DNA of 64,000 nucleotides from Athripsodes cinereus (Eukaryota > Arthropoda > Insecta > Trichoptera > Leptoceridae), in the NCBI GenBank assembly GCA_947579605.1, contig OX388312.1, forward strand, positions 25,691,313 through 25,755,312, in the 5' to 3' direction. Position numbers and translations under genes: made by a program. Under the pieces are notes generated by a model. It had not been told where the DNA came from and did no database searches. It worked only from the letters and a program-made list of their open reading frames with translations. Within the stretch, counting starts at the first letter, position 1, and every line of letters starts with the position of its first letter. Positions 1 to 12,312 of this stretch are shown here, one piece after another.

Positions 1-14
1 TGATGATGATGATT
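1..14. repeat. (TGA)n microsatellite, cut by window edge
   Basis: The window opens with four TGA units, probably the end of a longer trinucleotide array or LINE tail lying outside the window. Confidence 0.7.
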
Positions 15-3000
15 GTCCTCTATGATTTATGGAATGTTAATTTAGCTTTTAATGAGAATTTGTTTCTCTATAGAAACTTCACATAATTCAAAATGTTTCT
101 AGTGTTAATTCTTTAAGTCTGTATAAGTCCTCAATATTTTATTTTGTAAAATCTTATTATTAGATTTATATTATTCCGTACTCGAAATATTTTTAAATTA
201 AAAATATTTTAAGATTTATATAAGGTATTCCTTACTCGGATAATGGGTGCAAGAAGAGAACGCCCTTACTCCTGCATCCTCTTAGAAAATCAAAAACAGT
301 TTTCAATTATCATTATTGGTTATTTTAGGACACATGTACTTAGGTTAAGAAAAATAACACCCATTCCTTATTATTGTTTTTAGAACACAGGTTAGGTAAC
401 ATTTGTGCTTAGTAATATTTATTTTTGTAGTAGTTAAGTTCGTTATTGCTGGAAAAGTATGATATTGTTGAAAAAATAAATAAATATAAAAATGTACCAA
501 CCTAGGCAAAAATAATGGTACAGAAAAAAATATATGAAAAAATGGCAAAGAATGGCATCGAGTGGCAGCAGTTCTTTTTAGGAATCATCTAATAAGTTAA
601 AACAGGAGAATAATCAATGTTACACCCACCGTTGACTTGTATATTTAAATCCTTATAAATAGATAAGAATATATAGAAAAAATATGTATTTACTTCATAT
701 GATATATATCTCCTTAAATCAAAATGTGTGACCTAATGAACTAGTTATGAAATATTTTCTTTGGTGCCAACATTAATGACAATAAAGACGGTTCATTACA
801 AAATAAACCCCAAGTACTGAGGAAAATTTAAACCGAATCATCACGCAATGTTTCCCATTCAAATTATTATGACATAATATTCAATAGGAAAATAATGAAA
901 AATGATTTTCAGCATACTTGAAAACGCTGGCAACAGCAGTAAAAGGTTTTGTTTTATGAAATACACAAGTTTTAGAAAACTTTATATCCATAAAGATGAA
1001 TTGGTTTATAAAGAATATAATATGTTGAGATTTTTAAAGTAAAATTAGGAATAAAAACGTTTGAGAAAAAAAATTATGACACGACTTGAACTCCTATGTG
1101 ATACTAAATACAGAAGTGTAAGAGTACACAGCAATTTGTGAAGTCTATACGATATTATTAATTAGAATAAAGGTGCTAATTTTAAGATATATTTCGTATA
1201 TTACAGACATATTCCTTATCCACACAATGCATTATTAATCCACATTAACAACAGGTTCACATAGTTTGTACTTGGTGTAGTTTTTAGTTGACCTCTGGTC
1301 AATTGTGCATTAGATACTCCCTCATCCTTTTGCATTCTCTACCCCTTTTTCTATTCCCGTTCTCGTTCCCATCCCCTGGTCCCCACCATCGTTTTCCTCT
1401 GTTTTAATATCCCTCGGGAACGTATTTATTGCCGCCCCCCCGCCAAATTAGCTACGTGAGCGGAAACCAACAGCCACCTTAGTTAGGGTTGTAATGGATA
1501 CAACCTGTGATAATGGGAAGGATTATATACAAATACCTAATAGAACATTTCCAAAGGAATTACCTTCAAATAAAGTCAACCATTGTTAATGCATTCATAC
1601 AAAATACAAAACAATAATGAGTTTGTAGCGTTGTCAACAAAGAGACTATTTCAGAAACAAATTGGAATTATTACGGTTCGGAACTTTCACAATATTAGGG
1701 TTTCTAGATATAAACACGGAGGATAACAACTCTATACATGAATATGTAATAGATATCTATAAGGTATAAGTCTATGTACACCCTAATAATCATCACTGTA
1801 TGTATTTCCGTTTCAAAAGTATAGGGAGGTATCTATGTGTTACTGTTATTATAAGGGATTGTTTGGAAGAAATTTATTAATATCATTACTTTATATACAT
1901 CCAGAAATATTGCCATGAATTCATTAATAATTTATGAAAGAATCTCATGTGTTTCTTTTATTTTGAAGCATAATTTACTGTTTAAATTTAGATCAAAAAT
2001 TACCACTGTGTAAGATCTTTATTGTAATAGATATTATTACCTCACTAAAATCAATTAATTTTGACTTCAATAACAATCCAAAAAAAGGGTCTGTGATCAC
2101 AAACATATCAATGATATTTATTCATACTTACATAAACTAGGCTAATTAATTATTTTCTAAATTAGTTTCAAAAAAGGATAACGTTTAAGAACTCAAAATA
2201 CCTAATTCCAGTCACAAAATTGTGAAACATTTAATACATATTAATTTACATGAAAAATGTGATAAAAAATATTTAAAAATGATGTGATATTATTTTTTCA
2301 TACTTCAAACGTTTGAAGACTTATCACCATTAAAAACGTTTATAAAAATAAGCGCCTATGTATGTACGTTTAATTATATAAAGTTTAAAAGCTAACGCGA
2401 TGCCGATGCCGACGCTTCTTTGATTCGCTTTATACTCAAACACTTATCATTAGAAAATATAAAAAAATGTAAGTAGGTAGGTATAATGAATTTACAGAAA
2501 AAAAGCTCGCAGTTCTTATAACGATGGTGATTATATTATTATTCTTAGATAAAATAAAGCGTCACAAGGGTGGGTGATGTCCTGAAAGTAGGTACCTACC
2601 CAGTTAGGTAGGTAGGTATCTCTCGTAAGATTTACATTTTTCAGATTTACTTTGGAGATAAAGTATTTTTTTCTTGTTAAATTAACATTTTCTCCGTACG
2701 TGATTCTCAAACATCACCAGGTGATTACACGAATAGCAGAGAGGAATGAGGAAGGAGATGCAGAAGAAGAAGACGACGAATATTTCAGAGTGTTCGGGCA
2801 AAAAAAACTTAAGTAACCTTTTTTTATATTCCGATAATCATAAACTTTAGTAGATTACATTTAATGAATTCATGTTTTTTTATTTTAGAAATTCCTAGAC
2901 ATTTCTTCATCAAATTGATACATCATCAGATATTAATTTTTTCAAACTCTTCAGTGGTTTTATAATTAGTAATCCAATGATGTTGAGCGAATTTAGTATA

Positions 3001-3222
3001 TACGTCCCAATATCGTACAATCGTTCTCTACAGCATTTAAGATCGCTTTGGGTAATAACTGTTATGGTGTCAGTGCAGGATAAATTTTTAAAGATGATAA
3101 TATTTCTTTTTATAATTCATCATTTTCACCTTAAGAAAGCTATAGTAAAACACCTATTTAACTTGTATATTCTAATTCTGAAACAGCGAACACAATTTTT
3201 GTACTCCGAAGTTAAAATAAGT
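15..3222. other. AT-rich unique DNA, no gene seen
   Basis: No supported gene. Short frames here have no recognisable domain or conserved composition. Local features are a C-rich patch around 1305-1440 that includes a run of eight C, and AGGT microsatellite bits near 2470-2485 and 2587-2625. A 31-codon acidic frame at 2720-2815 ends in a (GAA)-rich run like the LINE 3' tails elsewhere in this window, but it is too short to call. Confidence 0.6.
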
Positions 3223-3230
3223 ATCTAGAC

Positions 3231-3415
3231 CAGTGGTTCCCAAGCTATGGGTATTGAGTGGGCCCTGAGCATAAGTAGTTCCATGACTCGCTATTAGAGA
3301 ATCTGAGCATTACCAATATTTATGACCTGTTTTCTCTAAGACAGCTAAAAGGTGGGTCCCAAGGTTGGAATTTTTCGTTGATGGGTCGGAGCCCAGCCAA
3401 CTTTGGAAACCACTG
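3231..3415. mobile_element. hAT-type MITE (185 bp) with 8-bp TSD
   Basis: The ends are CAGTGGTTCCCAAGCT and ACTTTGGAAACCACTG, an imperfect terminal inverted repeat of the classic hAT CAGTGG type. The element is flanked by identical 8-bp copies ATCTAGAC at 3223-3230 and 3416-3423. Eight-base target duplications are diagnostic of hAT transposases. It has no coding capacity, so it was mobilised in trans. A perfect TSD suggests a fairly young insertion. Confidence 0.9.
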
Positions 3416-3423
3416 ATCTAGAC

Positions 3424-4166
3424 AATTGTATACTCATTTGACGATAAAGTTTTAGATTTATAGATTTAAAATAAAAAAAAATTCAAATATAATATTTTTT
3501 TACATTAAGATTTTTACATAAATAAAATGAAAATCGATGGCTATTTGATTAATGTCGTTTGCAACTAATTTCATGCAACTGTTAAAATAACACAAACATC
3601 GTAGTAAAATTTGTGTTTTTGTCGTTCATGGTCTTTTTGTTCTTACCGACAAGTTTCTACGTGGATGTTGTATTCCTGTGGGGGTGGAGAATATCCTTAG
3701 TTGAATTCTTTTCGCGATCTGGACAGTGAACGGAGGCAGACTCTCAATGAGTTGATAATGTAGCGCAAGCTTTACCAATAAAACTACACTCGCTGATTAA
3801 TGCTGATGTTAGGTCATTACTAAATAAAGGTGGCGCTACACGGAACCTACGCGTCTTGTGTCTTACATTATTGTACAACATGCAGCATAGTGATAATTAT
3901 TTTTATTTGAACTAAATAAAATTTTCGCTACTATTATTTATAAGAAAAGAGCTTACTACGAGATCATGAAGAAATATAAATATACATATACACATATATA
4001 AATATACACCTCACTTATATAAATATTGTATTATAATTTTTTGCTAAGATTAAAAAAGAGACAATGTTCTTAAGTATTATTAAAATAATGTTTTATGTCA
4101 ATCACCTGTCATGTCGCACTTTTAAATATGTCAACATTTATCATTGAAATTTAAGAAAATGTTTCC
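3424..4166. other. unique AT-rich DNA, nothing recognised
   Basis: No coding frame or clear repeat is seen. There is short AT dinucleotide-rich sequence near 3975-4030. Confidence 0.5.
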
Positions 4167-4411
4167 CGTGGAGTCTCCAGCAATGAAAAGATCTCCCACT
4201 CTTTTCTTTTAGTTTTCGAGTGTCTTGTAAAAGGCAGATATTCTTAAAAAATCACCTTTAAGGCATTTAACATCTTCAGTTCAAGTATAAGGTATGTGAC
4301 CTATCCTTAATGTTTTAACTTTTATTAGCACGGAGACGACTGCTTGTATGTTTATTATGTGTAGTTGGCTACCTGGTTACTTCACTTGTGGGAGAAGCGG
4401 TGATGGCATGG
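4167..4411 (+). mobile_element. TAG-tail retroposon, diverged copy
   Basis: This copy aligns over its whole length with the best copies at 27539 and 61463. It runs from a GTGGAG start, through CGAGTGTC.TGTAAAAGGCAG and GCACGGAGA.GAC, to a CACTTGTGGGA...GTGATGG end. It is strongly diverged and lacks a clear tail or TSD. The family definition is given at 27539. Confidence 0.75.
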
Positions 4412-4600
4412 TTAAATGTTTTTGTGCTTTTTTTTTTTTTCTAATTTTGACATGTTAAACCAGTGTTTGAGAAAATGATATTTGTTCAATGAATATTGAT
4501 GTAAAAATGTGAATGAATGTTGGTGCGTGAAAAGTGTCTCCATAAATTGGCTTTATCCAACTCTTTATTTTACTGCTTACGATAGATTATAAAAATCATG

Positions 4601-4774
4601 ATTTCGTCGGTAGCCTGGAGATAGAGTCTCGACCTCATGCACGTGAGAAACGCGGTTCGATCCCAGGAATCGGCAAACTCCCCTTTCACGGCACAAGATT
4701 TTAGATAATTGTGAAAAATGTAAAAGGTTGTATTTGGGTATATAACCAAAACCCAGATTCATCTTTTTTTTTTT
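4601..4774 (+). mobile_element. SINE-B (tRNA-headed SINE)
   Basis: The head TCGTCGGTAGCCTGGAG...GGTTCGATCCCAGG has tRNA-like A- and B-box (RNA polymerase III promoter) sequence. A body follows with CCCTTTCACGGCACAAG and GGTTGTATTTGGGT, and it ends in ACCCAGAT.CATC plus a T-run. At least five further copies occur here (20258, 23180, 40726, 48015, 63640). The minus-strand frame is a shadow and not a gene. Confidence 0.85.
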
Positions 4775-5315
4775 AAAAAAAAACCTTGATCCGTTAGATA
4801 AATATTTTTCAATTAATTTAACTCCGAATAAGAATAAGCTATATTAAAAAAATTATGAAGGAACAAAGGATACTTAAAATAAATTGAAATGACAGAAAAA
4901 GGAAGAACACAGTCGGTGTAAGACACGATGTTTTTAAATTATATTTCATATGGACGATGGTTTGTGATTTTATGGTCTTGAGAGAATGACTCGATTAAAT
5001 TAAAAATAATAAACATTCAACCACGAGAAACGAGTTGTATTCTGTTATTATTTTTTTTAAATTTCTTTCAGGGAGGAGGTGAAATAGAATATTAATTTTT
5101 AAACGCATTTATGAAAATGTTGTAACGTTTACTGAGTGACTCTGAGAAGTATGAACAACAAAGGGTGTCTTCATTATTTAAAATATTTATAAAACATCTT
5201 TGTCATTTTTCTAGACATTCATTTGCATTGTTCAGATTATTATTTTATTGGCCTATTTATATCTGGCTATAAACAGGATATCGTCATTAATCGACAATTC
5301 AATTTGACGACTGGT

Positions 5316-5455
5316 GTGGCGAAGGGGTGACCCTCTTGCCTTTGAGTTGCTAGGTCCCGGGTTCAGTTCTCGACCAGGGCAAAATGAGGAATGACCTTTT
5401 TCAAATTGTTCTGGGTCTGGGTGTACTTAAAGCTTTCAATGTCAGAAGATCAAAC
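5316..5455 (+). mobile_element. SINE-A (tRNA-headed), 5' two thirds
   Basis: The head ACTGGTGTGGCG...GGTCCCGGGTTCAGTTC is tRNA-like with a B-box. It is followed by CAGGGCAAAATGAGGAATGACC and TGGGTCTGGGTGT. The copy diverges after about 5450. Better copies lie at 15728 and 29447. Confidence 0.8.
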
Positions 5456-5663
5456 ATGATTCTGCGATCCTGCAGACTAACGAGCCTCATCTCCATCAAC
5501 AAAAACTCATATTTTAAACTATCCATGGGAATGTGATGTTTTACAAATATTCACAGGACTCTCGAAAACTTGTGGAAAAGAGTGAGAAACTTTTCTTTGC
5601 CTGAGACTTCGCGGCACAAATAATCAATAAGTGATACTTCAAATAAATGGTATGTTTTGTTTT

Positions 5664-5804
5664 GGGTTAGTTGGAAGATATCGCGTCCCTGCGATAAACT
5701 CGCCCATTGTGCAAAATATTTGTATATACCATGTTGTACCTAATCTCATTCTTTTTATTTAAATATTTTGTACAATAAAGTTTATTATTATTATTATTAT
5801 TATG
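5664..5804 (+). mobile_element. GGTTAG-type LINE 3' tail
   Basis: The sequence GGGTTAGTTGGAAGATATCG...GATAAACTCGCCC is followed by AT-rich 3' UTR, an AATAAAG stretch and a (TTA)n tail. The same module ends in A-rich or TTA tails at 17923 and 41684 (+) and 32050 and 47909 (-). A repeated 3' end with a simple-repeat tail and no 5' part is the signature of 5'-truncated non-LTR retrotransposons. The clade is not identified. Confidence 0.75.
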
Positions 5805-6059
5805 TTTTTTTTTATATTACGTGTCTGAATAATAAAACTGTTAAAAATGGGCTCCAGTATTTTTTAGATGTAAAATCTCTAAAGAAACTGATATTCTGTA
5901 ATTCATATAATATAAAACGTATATTTCCGATTTATTTTGCATCCCTTTCTTATTTAAGTAGTTTTATAAAATTTCGTAATTGCATATGTAGGTACGTACC
6001 TACCTACTTACTCATTGGAAAGATCGTTGTTGTAGAAATAATTCTATTATTCTCTAGGG

Positions 6060-6287
6060 CAGTGTTCCGCAAAGCGTGTGCCGCGGCACACTGGTGTACC
6101 GTGGTCATCACTTGGTGTGCCGCGGAAAAAAGGCAAGGTTTTGTGCAGATAATACACCTAAAAATAGTTGAGAGCTATGAGCGAGGCGCTTTGTTAAAAA
6201 AAAACATTTGTTTTTTTCTTTGGTGTACCTCTAAAATTTCTTGATTTGATAGGTGTACCTTGAGCACAAAAAGTTTGCGGAACACTG
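6060..6287. mobile_element. hAT-type MITE (228 bp) with 8-bp TSD
   Basis: Perfect 14-bp terminal inverted repeats CAGTGTTCCGCAAA and TTTGCGGAACACTG are flanked by exact 8-bp duplications CTCTAGGG (6052-6059 and 6288-6295). A GTGCCGCGGCACAC palindrome lies just inside the left end, as in many hAT elements of the CAGTGTTCC group. A frame running across it is spurious. Confidence 0.93.
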
Positions 6288-6299
6288 CTCTAGGGGAAC

Positions 6300-7130
6300 A
6301 TTAATGGTTTAAGTAGGTTTTAGAGAGATATCATTGAGACTAAACGGGGGGCATATTTATACTAAATCTATACTATTAGGCTAATACGTGTATATGAAGA
6401 TACTAAAACATTGAGTTTTTAAAGGGGTGAATAGCAAATATGTTTTATTTGAAAACATGTAATTTAAATATTTAAACCGGGCGAGTAAAAAATTATAGTT
6501 GGCCATAAATAATACTGTGATAAATGTATGAAAAGTACTTTGGTTAATTTGCATGGAAAGAGTATTGACTTATGTACTACAAGTGGAGTAATTATTGCAT
6601 TCATTGAATTTACATGTATGTAAATCGTCACCTTTGGGCTATAAAAAAATAAGCCACTGGAAACGGGTAGCATAGGCAGGTTGTTTAACCGAAAATATTA
6701 AATGTCTTGTACTATAATTTTGGAACTTCTATAAAAAAATCGTGAAGGCACCGTATTTTTTTATTGATTTATTTGAGGTCAGTGACTTAGCTAGGGATAG
6801 TATCTAGCCTCCACTTTGATCTATTGCTGCAATCTTCCAGGTAGTCCATGTATCCATTCCTGATTGTTTCCTCAAGAGACTTCATTAGGCAACCCGTTTT
6901 CTGACACTGAACTGAATTCAAATACCATTCCGTTTTTCGTAGGTAATAGTATTGCCTAGTGGGTTTTTGTCACGGTAGTTTAATCCACTACTAAGAGGAG
7001 GTAGTTTTATTTATATTTTAAGGTTAAAATCAGGAAATTTCTTCATAGGAAAAAGTTGGATTGCTACATACAACACGATTGTGTCTTTGTATATGAAAAA
7101 GAAAAAGGCATAATATAGTACTAGGTACTG
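6300..7130. other. unique DNA, nothing recognised
   Basis: No coding, RNA or clear repeat signal is seen. Confidence 0.45.
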
Positions 7131-7131
7131 T

Positions 7132-7245
7132 CTGATTACGACATATTCCACAAGTTGAGTAGCCAGCAGACCAGTCGAATTAAATAAACATGAAAGCAGT
7201 CCTCTCCGTGCCGACAAAAAATTAAGGCATATATTCATACTTTGT
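7132..7245 (-). mobile_element. TAG-tail retroposon, 3' fragment
   Basis: The minus-strand 3' half of the family is seen: ATTCCACAAGTTGAGTAGCC, AGCAGACCAGT and GTCCTCTCCGTGCC match the reverse complement of the 27539 copy. Age and decay prevent a TSD call. Confidence 0.6.
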
Positions 7246-8396
7246 TTATTCTGGTGGTGTAGATTTAGGTACCTATGGCTATCTCTCATTTTACAAATGT
7301 TAATTTTTTTATGCCACGGACAAGACGTATTGAATATTAACTTTATGCAGTAAGATATGCAGAAAGAATCCATGAACTAATCGGATTGTTTCGAATTTAA
7401 CTGCTATTAATTTTTTCCATTTACGAAACTATCAAACTACAAACATATGTACATATGTAAATAACTATAAAAATAAGCGGAAGATTATTTGAATTAACCA
7501 CAAACTTAATCATTTTCTGGTAATAAAAAAATAATAACGGATACCTATGTGCTTATATTCACGATGTAAAAGTTATTATTCATAAACGCTTTAAAGTTAA
7601 TAATAAAGACTAAATTTATTAATCTGAAGGTACATAAATATAGAGTGGCACTTATGAAAAAGCCTTGCTCTAATAAAAGAACAGAAATCGAGAGGATTTA
7701 TTCATTATGTACTTTTTGTTTTTAATAATAATACTAATAGAAACAATGAAAATGATAAGGAGAAACGACAAAGACGTTCTTAATTTGATTAAGCGAAATA
7801 TTTACTAAAGAAAAATGTATATTTTGCTTAATTGAAATGGAAAATACAGTTTAGCGTACGAGAAAGAAAAAAGTATTTAGAAATATAAGATGACCAAAAA
7901 GCTGATTACGTACTAAGTACCAGTGGCGGAACAAGATTTTAATATTACTCGTAGTCGTACTTTCGTAATGATACATATTTTTATTCCAAAACTTGCTACG
8001 AATAAGGATTGAAGAATATTACTGACTTCTTAAATTTCAACTCATTTATTTATTTGTTATTGGACAACATTAAAGCGTTGTTTACGTGCCCAATCACCTC
8101 AAGGACACTGTATAATTCATCAATTCTAGGACATAACGTTCAAGTCATAATATAAATAAATAAATAGATTAATGAGAATCTCGGATACCTCTACATAAAG
8201 GTATCCACGTCAGAAGTTTCATATATTGTAGTAGGTACATTAAATATTAAGGATACAATATGTATCCATGCCATGAATGTAAAACTCATTATAGGAATTT
8301 GAGAATGTTCCAAATATTTTCATAATATGTGATTTATCAGTGCAAAGGCGATGCAATGCTGATCAATTCAAATAAATAACAACTAAAACCACTATT
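7246..8396. other. unique AT-rich DNA, nothing recognised
   Basis: No supported gene. Short simple-sequence bits only. Confidence 0.45.
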
Positions 8397-8550
8397 TTAC
8401 CATCACGGTGTATCCCACAAATGAGACAGTCAGCGGACCAACTGCAAGTAATAAACATACAGATTGTCCACATCAAATCAATAGTAAATAACATGTAAAG
8501 ATGGGTGGCACGTCTTATCCCTGAATTGTTGATGTTAATAAATGTCCAAA
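8397..8550 (-). mobile_element. TAG-tail retroposon, diverged
   Basis: TACCATCACGGTGTATCCCA, AATGAGACAGTCAGCGGACC and GATGGGTGGCACG match the minus strand of the family. The copy is truncated after about 8550. Confidence 0.65.
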
Positions 8551-9165
8551 TTAATTATCTATTATTAACTAATTTTTGTACAAAAATTTCAAAACTTATA
8601 AGTAAATGAAAAAAATAACATGAAATATTGCAACGTGTGTATAATTATTAAGATATGCCTTGACACTTTACAAAATATATAAACAGTACGTCATCGTAGG
8701 CATACAGTGTTTTTTGCATGTATGTAAAACACACCACTGTTAGATACATACTTACTTTTCATTATTTCAGTATATTATAAAAATAATATCAGAATTCAAA
8801 ATGAAGATTCTTTTCTTAATTATTGTAATTATTTCTCAAAACTGAAATAATAATATATTAAGAAAATTTCCAAAAGTAATGTAAAATTGTTTTCATTTAA
8901 GACTGTTTACCTATTTACCTACCTATGCTGTTCATATTCGTTCAGCGAAATAAAAAAAGGAATTTAATTTTATTTATAATTTTAATTATAAAAAAATATA
9001 GTAATATTTCTTAAAAATATATGTAGGTAGGTACATATTAAAAAATATATTTGTTTGAATTTTAGTTTTTGTCTATTTACTCATCCTATTGTAACTTCGT
9101 AATTTGGTTAACTAAAATATCCAAATTATCTTGTACTGAACTCTAGGTAGAAAAGAATGATTAGC

Positions 9166-9974
9166 AATAGTAAATAGTAAATAGTAAATAGTAAATAGTA
9201 AATAGTAAATAGTAAATAGTAAATAGTAAATAGTAAATAGTAAATAGTAAATAGTAAATAGTAAATAGTAAATAGTAAATAGTAAATAGTAAATAGTAAA
9301 TAGTAAATAGTAAATAGTAAATAGTAAATAGTAAATAGTAAATAGTAAATAGTAAATAGTAAATAGTAAATAGTAAATAGTAAATAGTAAATAGTAAATA
9401 GTAAATAGTAAATAGTAAATAGTAAATAGTAAATAGTAAATAGTAAATAGTAAATAGTAAATAGTAAATAGTAAATAGTAAATAGTAAATAGTAAATAGT
9501 AAATAGTAAATAGTAAATAGTAAATAGTAAATAGTAAATAGTAAATAGTAAATAGTAAATAGTAAATAGTAAATAGTAAATAGTAAATAGTAAATAGTAA
9601 ATAGTAAATAGTAAATAGTAAATAGTAAATAGTAAATAGTAAATAGTAAATAGTAAATAGTAAATAGTAAATAGTAAATAGTAAATAGTAAATAGTAAAT
9701 AGTAAATAGTAAATAGTAAATAGTAAATAGTAAATAGTAAATAGTAAATAGTAAATAGTAAATAGTAAATAGTAAATAGTAAATAGTAAATAGTAAATAG
9801 TAAATAGTAAATAGTAAATAGTAAATAGTAAATAGTAAATAGTAAATAGTAAATAGTAAATAGTAAATAGTAAATAGTAAATAGTAAATAGTAAATAGTA
9901 AATAGTAAATAGTAAATAGTAAATAGTAAATAGTAAATAGTAAATAGTAAATAGTAAATAGTAAATAGTAAATA
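9166..9974. repeat. (TAAATAG)n satellite, about 115 copies
   Basis: A pure 7-bp tandem array of about 809 bp with no visible substitution inside it. Because 7 is not a multiple of 3 and the complement CTATTTA contains no stop in any phase, the minus strand is open in all three frames and gives a false 274-residue repeat of YYLLFTI. That frame should not be annotated as protein. Variant units (TAAACAG) continue at 10248-10296 beyond two insertions. Confidence 0.98.
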
Positions 9975-9977
9975 CCT

Positions 9978-10138
9978 ATTAGCATCCTTGTTTTTAGTTG
10001 CTTTGAATTATATGCTGTGGTAATATAGGGGGACTCTTGTGGTCCATATTGTGTATAACATTGATTCTTGTAATATTTACTGTATTGACTGTTTGTCCCT
10101 TGAAAGAGTTAATAAATAAATAAATAAATAAAAATAAA
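9978..10138 (+). mobile_element. short retroposon inside the 7-bp satellite
   Basis: A 161-bp block ends in a (TAAA)n tail and is flanked by TAAATACCT at 9969-9977 and 10139-10147, a 9-bp direct repeat consistent with target-primed insertion. It interrupts the satellite array. Its body has no detectable match elsewhere in the window and is probably a 5'-truncated LINE end. Confidence 0.7.
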
Positions 10139-10169
10139 TAAATACCTAGTAAATAGTGAATTATAAATA

Positions 10170-10246
10170 GTTTACGGCGCCCTTGAGATGGTCACGGATC
10201 ATTAAACGGCGCCACATATAAATAGTCCGGTTATTATTATTATTAT
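10170..10246 (+). mobile_element. L2-like LINE 3' tail with GGCGCC hairpin
   Basis: A 3' terminal module begins GGCGCCCTTGAGATGGTCAC, has the second GGCGCC at 10208-10213 and a (TTA)n tail. It sits inside the satellite, with array-like AAATAGT on both sides. Sister copies at 25487, 35034 and 43361 show that this is the 3' end of a LINE whose ORF2 tail is visible at 35034. Confidence 0.85.
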
Positions 10247-10247
10247 T

Positions 10248-10296
10248 AAATAGTAAACAGTAAACAGTAAACAGTAAACAGTAAATAGTAAATAAT
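10248..10296. repeat. variant (TAAACAG/TAAATAG)n satellite block
   Basis: Seven-base units with a C variant form the far edge of the array at 9166, separated from it by two retroposons. Variant units at the array edge are expected when the centre is homogenised. Confidence 0.9.
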
Positions 10297-10299
10297 AAT

Positions 10300-11231
10300 T
10301 ATACCAAAGGCCAAAGGAATAATGGCATGAAGTATGTACAACATATCTTCATGAAAAATAAATTATTGTAAGGTTTGGTTAGGAAATGAAATGGAAAGGA
10401 TGAGATTACGTCATTATACAAATTATTAACCTCACTGACTCAAAGTTGATTAACATTTATGCGTGATGTTTAATGTATAAGTTTTCTATTCGGTTTTTCT
10501 GAAAAAAAAAAATTTCTAACAAATTTACAAAATTTTGACGTCATAACTTTGAAATATTGAAAGTTCCACAATAATATGAAAATGGGCACGTACCAGGTGA
10601 GCGACTGGTGACTGGTGAGCCTATTTGAAACTTTGAATTATTCGAATTAGTGAAGTCAAAGCTACTCATATCACTGACATTTCATTCATGAAAATTTCGC
10701 GGTTGATAATCAGCGAAAGAGTGAATTTTCAGTAGGCAAACTTATCAAAGGATATTCTAATTAAATACTTAATACGGAGAAAACAATTTCCATAATATTC
10801 CTTTGGTCAATACTAAGTAAATTTAAACTTCTGAAAACTAATTATTTACATAAGTTTCTCGTAATATTAGAATGTTCTCTTGTATTTAGCACATTTAATG
10901 TATGGTTATGTGGCCTCGTTCATATCATAATACTTTAATATAAGTGATGAATCGGAAAATGGTTTTACCGGATACTGGACTACAAATATCCGGCGATTCT
11001 ACCAAATAGCAATATATTCGGACACTACTCCCTTTCGTCTTCCTGGTACTGTCCCAAATTATTGCCGCTGTAGGTTATATAATGTATAAGTTTCATATTT
11101 GAAAATGGGCAAGTAGATACTTTGACCACTAACAACCCCAACTATTTAGAAAAAAATCCTTCTTCTATCGATATATGAATAACTTATAGTTTTCTTGTAA
11201 TCTTTCGGAGTAGACACAATGACTTATTGTG
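10300..11231. other. unique DNA, possible old DNA-transposon arm
   Basis: No gene. Words such as TACCGGATACTGGAC and ATATCCGGCG near 10970-11000 recall similar CGGATAT words at 11500, 38370 and 43875, which may be remnants of one decayed DNA-transposon family. No terminal repeats could be fixed. Confidence 0.3.
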
Positions 11232-11471
11232 CCCTGTGGAGCCCACGGCGAAACATAGACCACTTTCTCTCTTCTGTTTATTTCCCTGTAAAAGACAGGT
11301 TTACGTAAAACACCGCTTTTAAGATATTTCACATTTTCAGTTTAGCAATGATGTATGCCACCCATCTTGAATATCTTATCTTTTATTGGCATGGAGAGGA
11401 AGATTTGTATGTTGGTTATATGCAATTATTCCACTGCTTACCCCACTAGTGTGAAATGTCACGATAGAATG
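11232..11471 (+). mobile_element. TAG-tail retroposon, diverged full-length copy
   Basis: Landmarks in order are CTGTGGAGCCC, CTGTAAAAGACAGG, ATGCCACCCATCTTGAAT, GGCATGGAGAGGA and TACCCCACTAGTGTGAAATG. They match the family from end to end with many substitutions. Confidence 0.75.
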
Positions 11472-12089
11472 AAGGAATCAATGAGTTAATTTAATAACTA
11501 TCCGATATTCGACTTATTGGCCGTATTTTTATTATTCAACGGAATATTCGGTTATCTCTATTTCATCTCTGTTTTTAATGTAACATTTTCGTGTAAATGA
11601 AAATAATATGCAAATAACAACACACCACACACAATATTTTAGATATTCGAAAAGTTTCTATTTTGGATTAATTAAATTTCAGAATATGTCTGCGATGTTC
11701 TGTTAAGTTCACTGATAAATTTCACCAACATAGTTTTATAAATTATTACTATCATCTATGAATGTCTCTCATCATAAGTCACGGTCTCCAAACATTATTT
11801 GAAATTAAACATTCCTTCAATTTTATCCATATTTTATGCTTAGTACAATAATAACTTCTAAATCTAAACTATCATTAGTAATAAAATTTGTACATACTGA
11901 TATCTACAATCTATTCACTTAGAGTGGAACCTATCACTGTTACGAATATTTTGGAAATTAGAGAACTTTTATTGATCCGTACTTAAAGGTGTCCGTTTAT
12001 CCGTAGTTAAAGTTTACTGGACAAGCTTGGGGTACTTTACAAAGTATCTGTTCATGTATACAAATTTTATATATTATATAATTCACAGG

Positions 12090-12312
12090 CAGAGAGAACA
12101 AATTTCTAATTCGCTATAGTATGACAGGCAAAATAGTGGGAAGTCGAGGGGCTGGCAGAGGGCAGACATCGTGGCTGCGAATATACGAGATTGGACTGGA
12201 ATGAGAAGTGTGGAGGACTTATTCTAGACAGCACAGGACCAAGAAACCTAAGCCAGAGTGATTGCCAACATCGGGGGACCTGACAGGGCACTTACAGAAG
12301 AAGAAGATGATC
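12090..12312 (+). pseudogene. LINE ORF2 C-terminal remnant
   Basis: The conceptual translation, after frame changes, reads GRGQTSWLR..DW.G.RSVEDLF.TAQD and ends in an acidic run from (GAAGAA). It resembles the extreme C-terminal GR.R.SWLR type region of insect non-LTR retrotransposon ORF2. There are at least two frame disruptions. Small overlapping frames on both strands here are shadows. Confidence 0.6.

Noticed and set aside
1305..1440. C-rich patch as a promoter or CpG island
   Set aside because: Too short, almost one-sided pyrimidine composition, and no gene downstream.
2720..2815. Short acidic frame ending in a (GAA)n run, as a possible exon
   Set aside because: The same (GAA)-rich ends follow LINE fragments elsewhere in the window. 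No splice or homology support.
9161..9985. 274-aa hydrophobic repeat protein
   Set aside because: Translation of the (CTATTTA)n strand of the satellite. All frames are open only because the unit lacks stops.
9166..10296. CRISPR-like direct repeats
   Set aside because: A simple tandem array without spacers in a eukaryotic genome.
10940..11571. A larger hAT-like element enclosing the 11232 retroposon
   Set aside because: The proposed ends (AGTGATGAA and TTTCATCTCTG) match only loosely and no 8-bp duplication is present.
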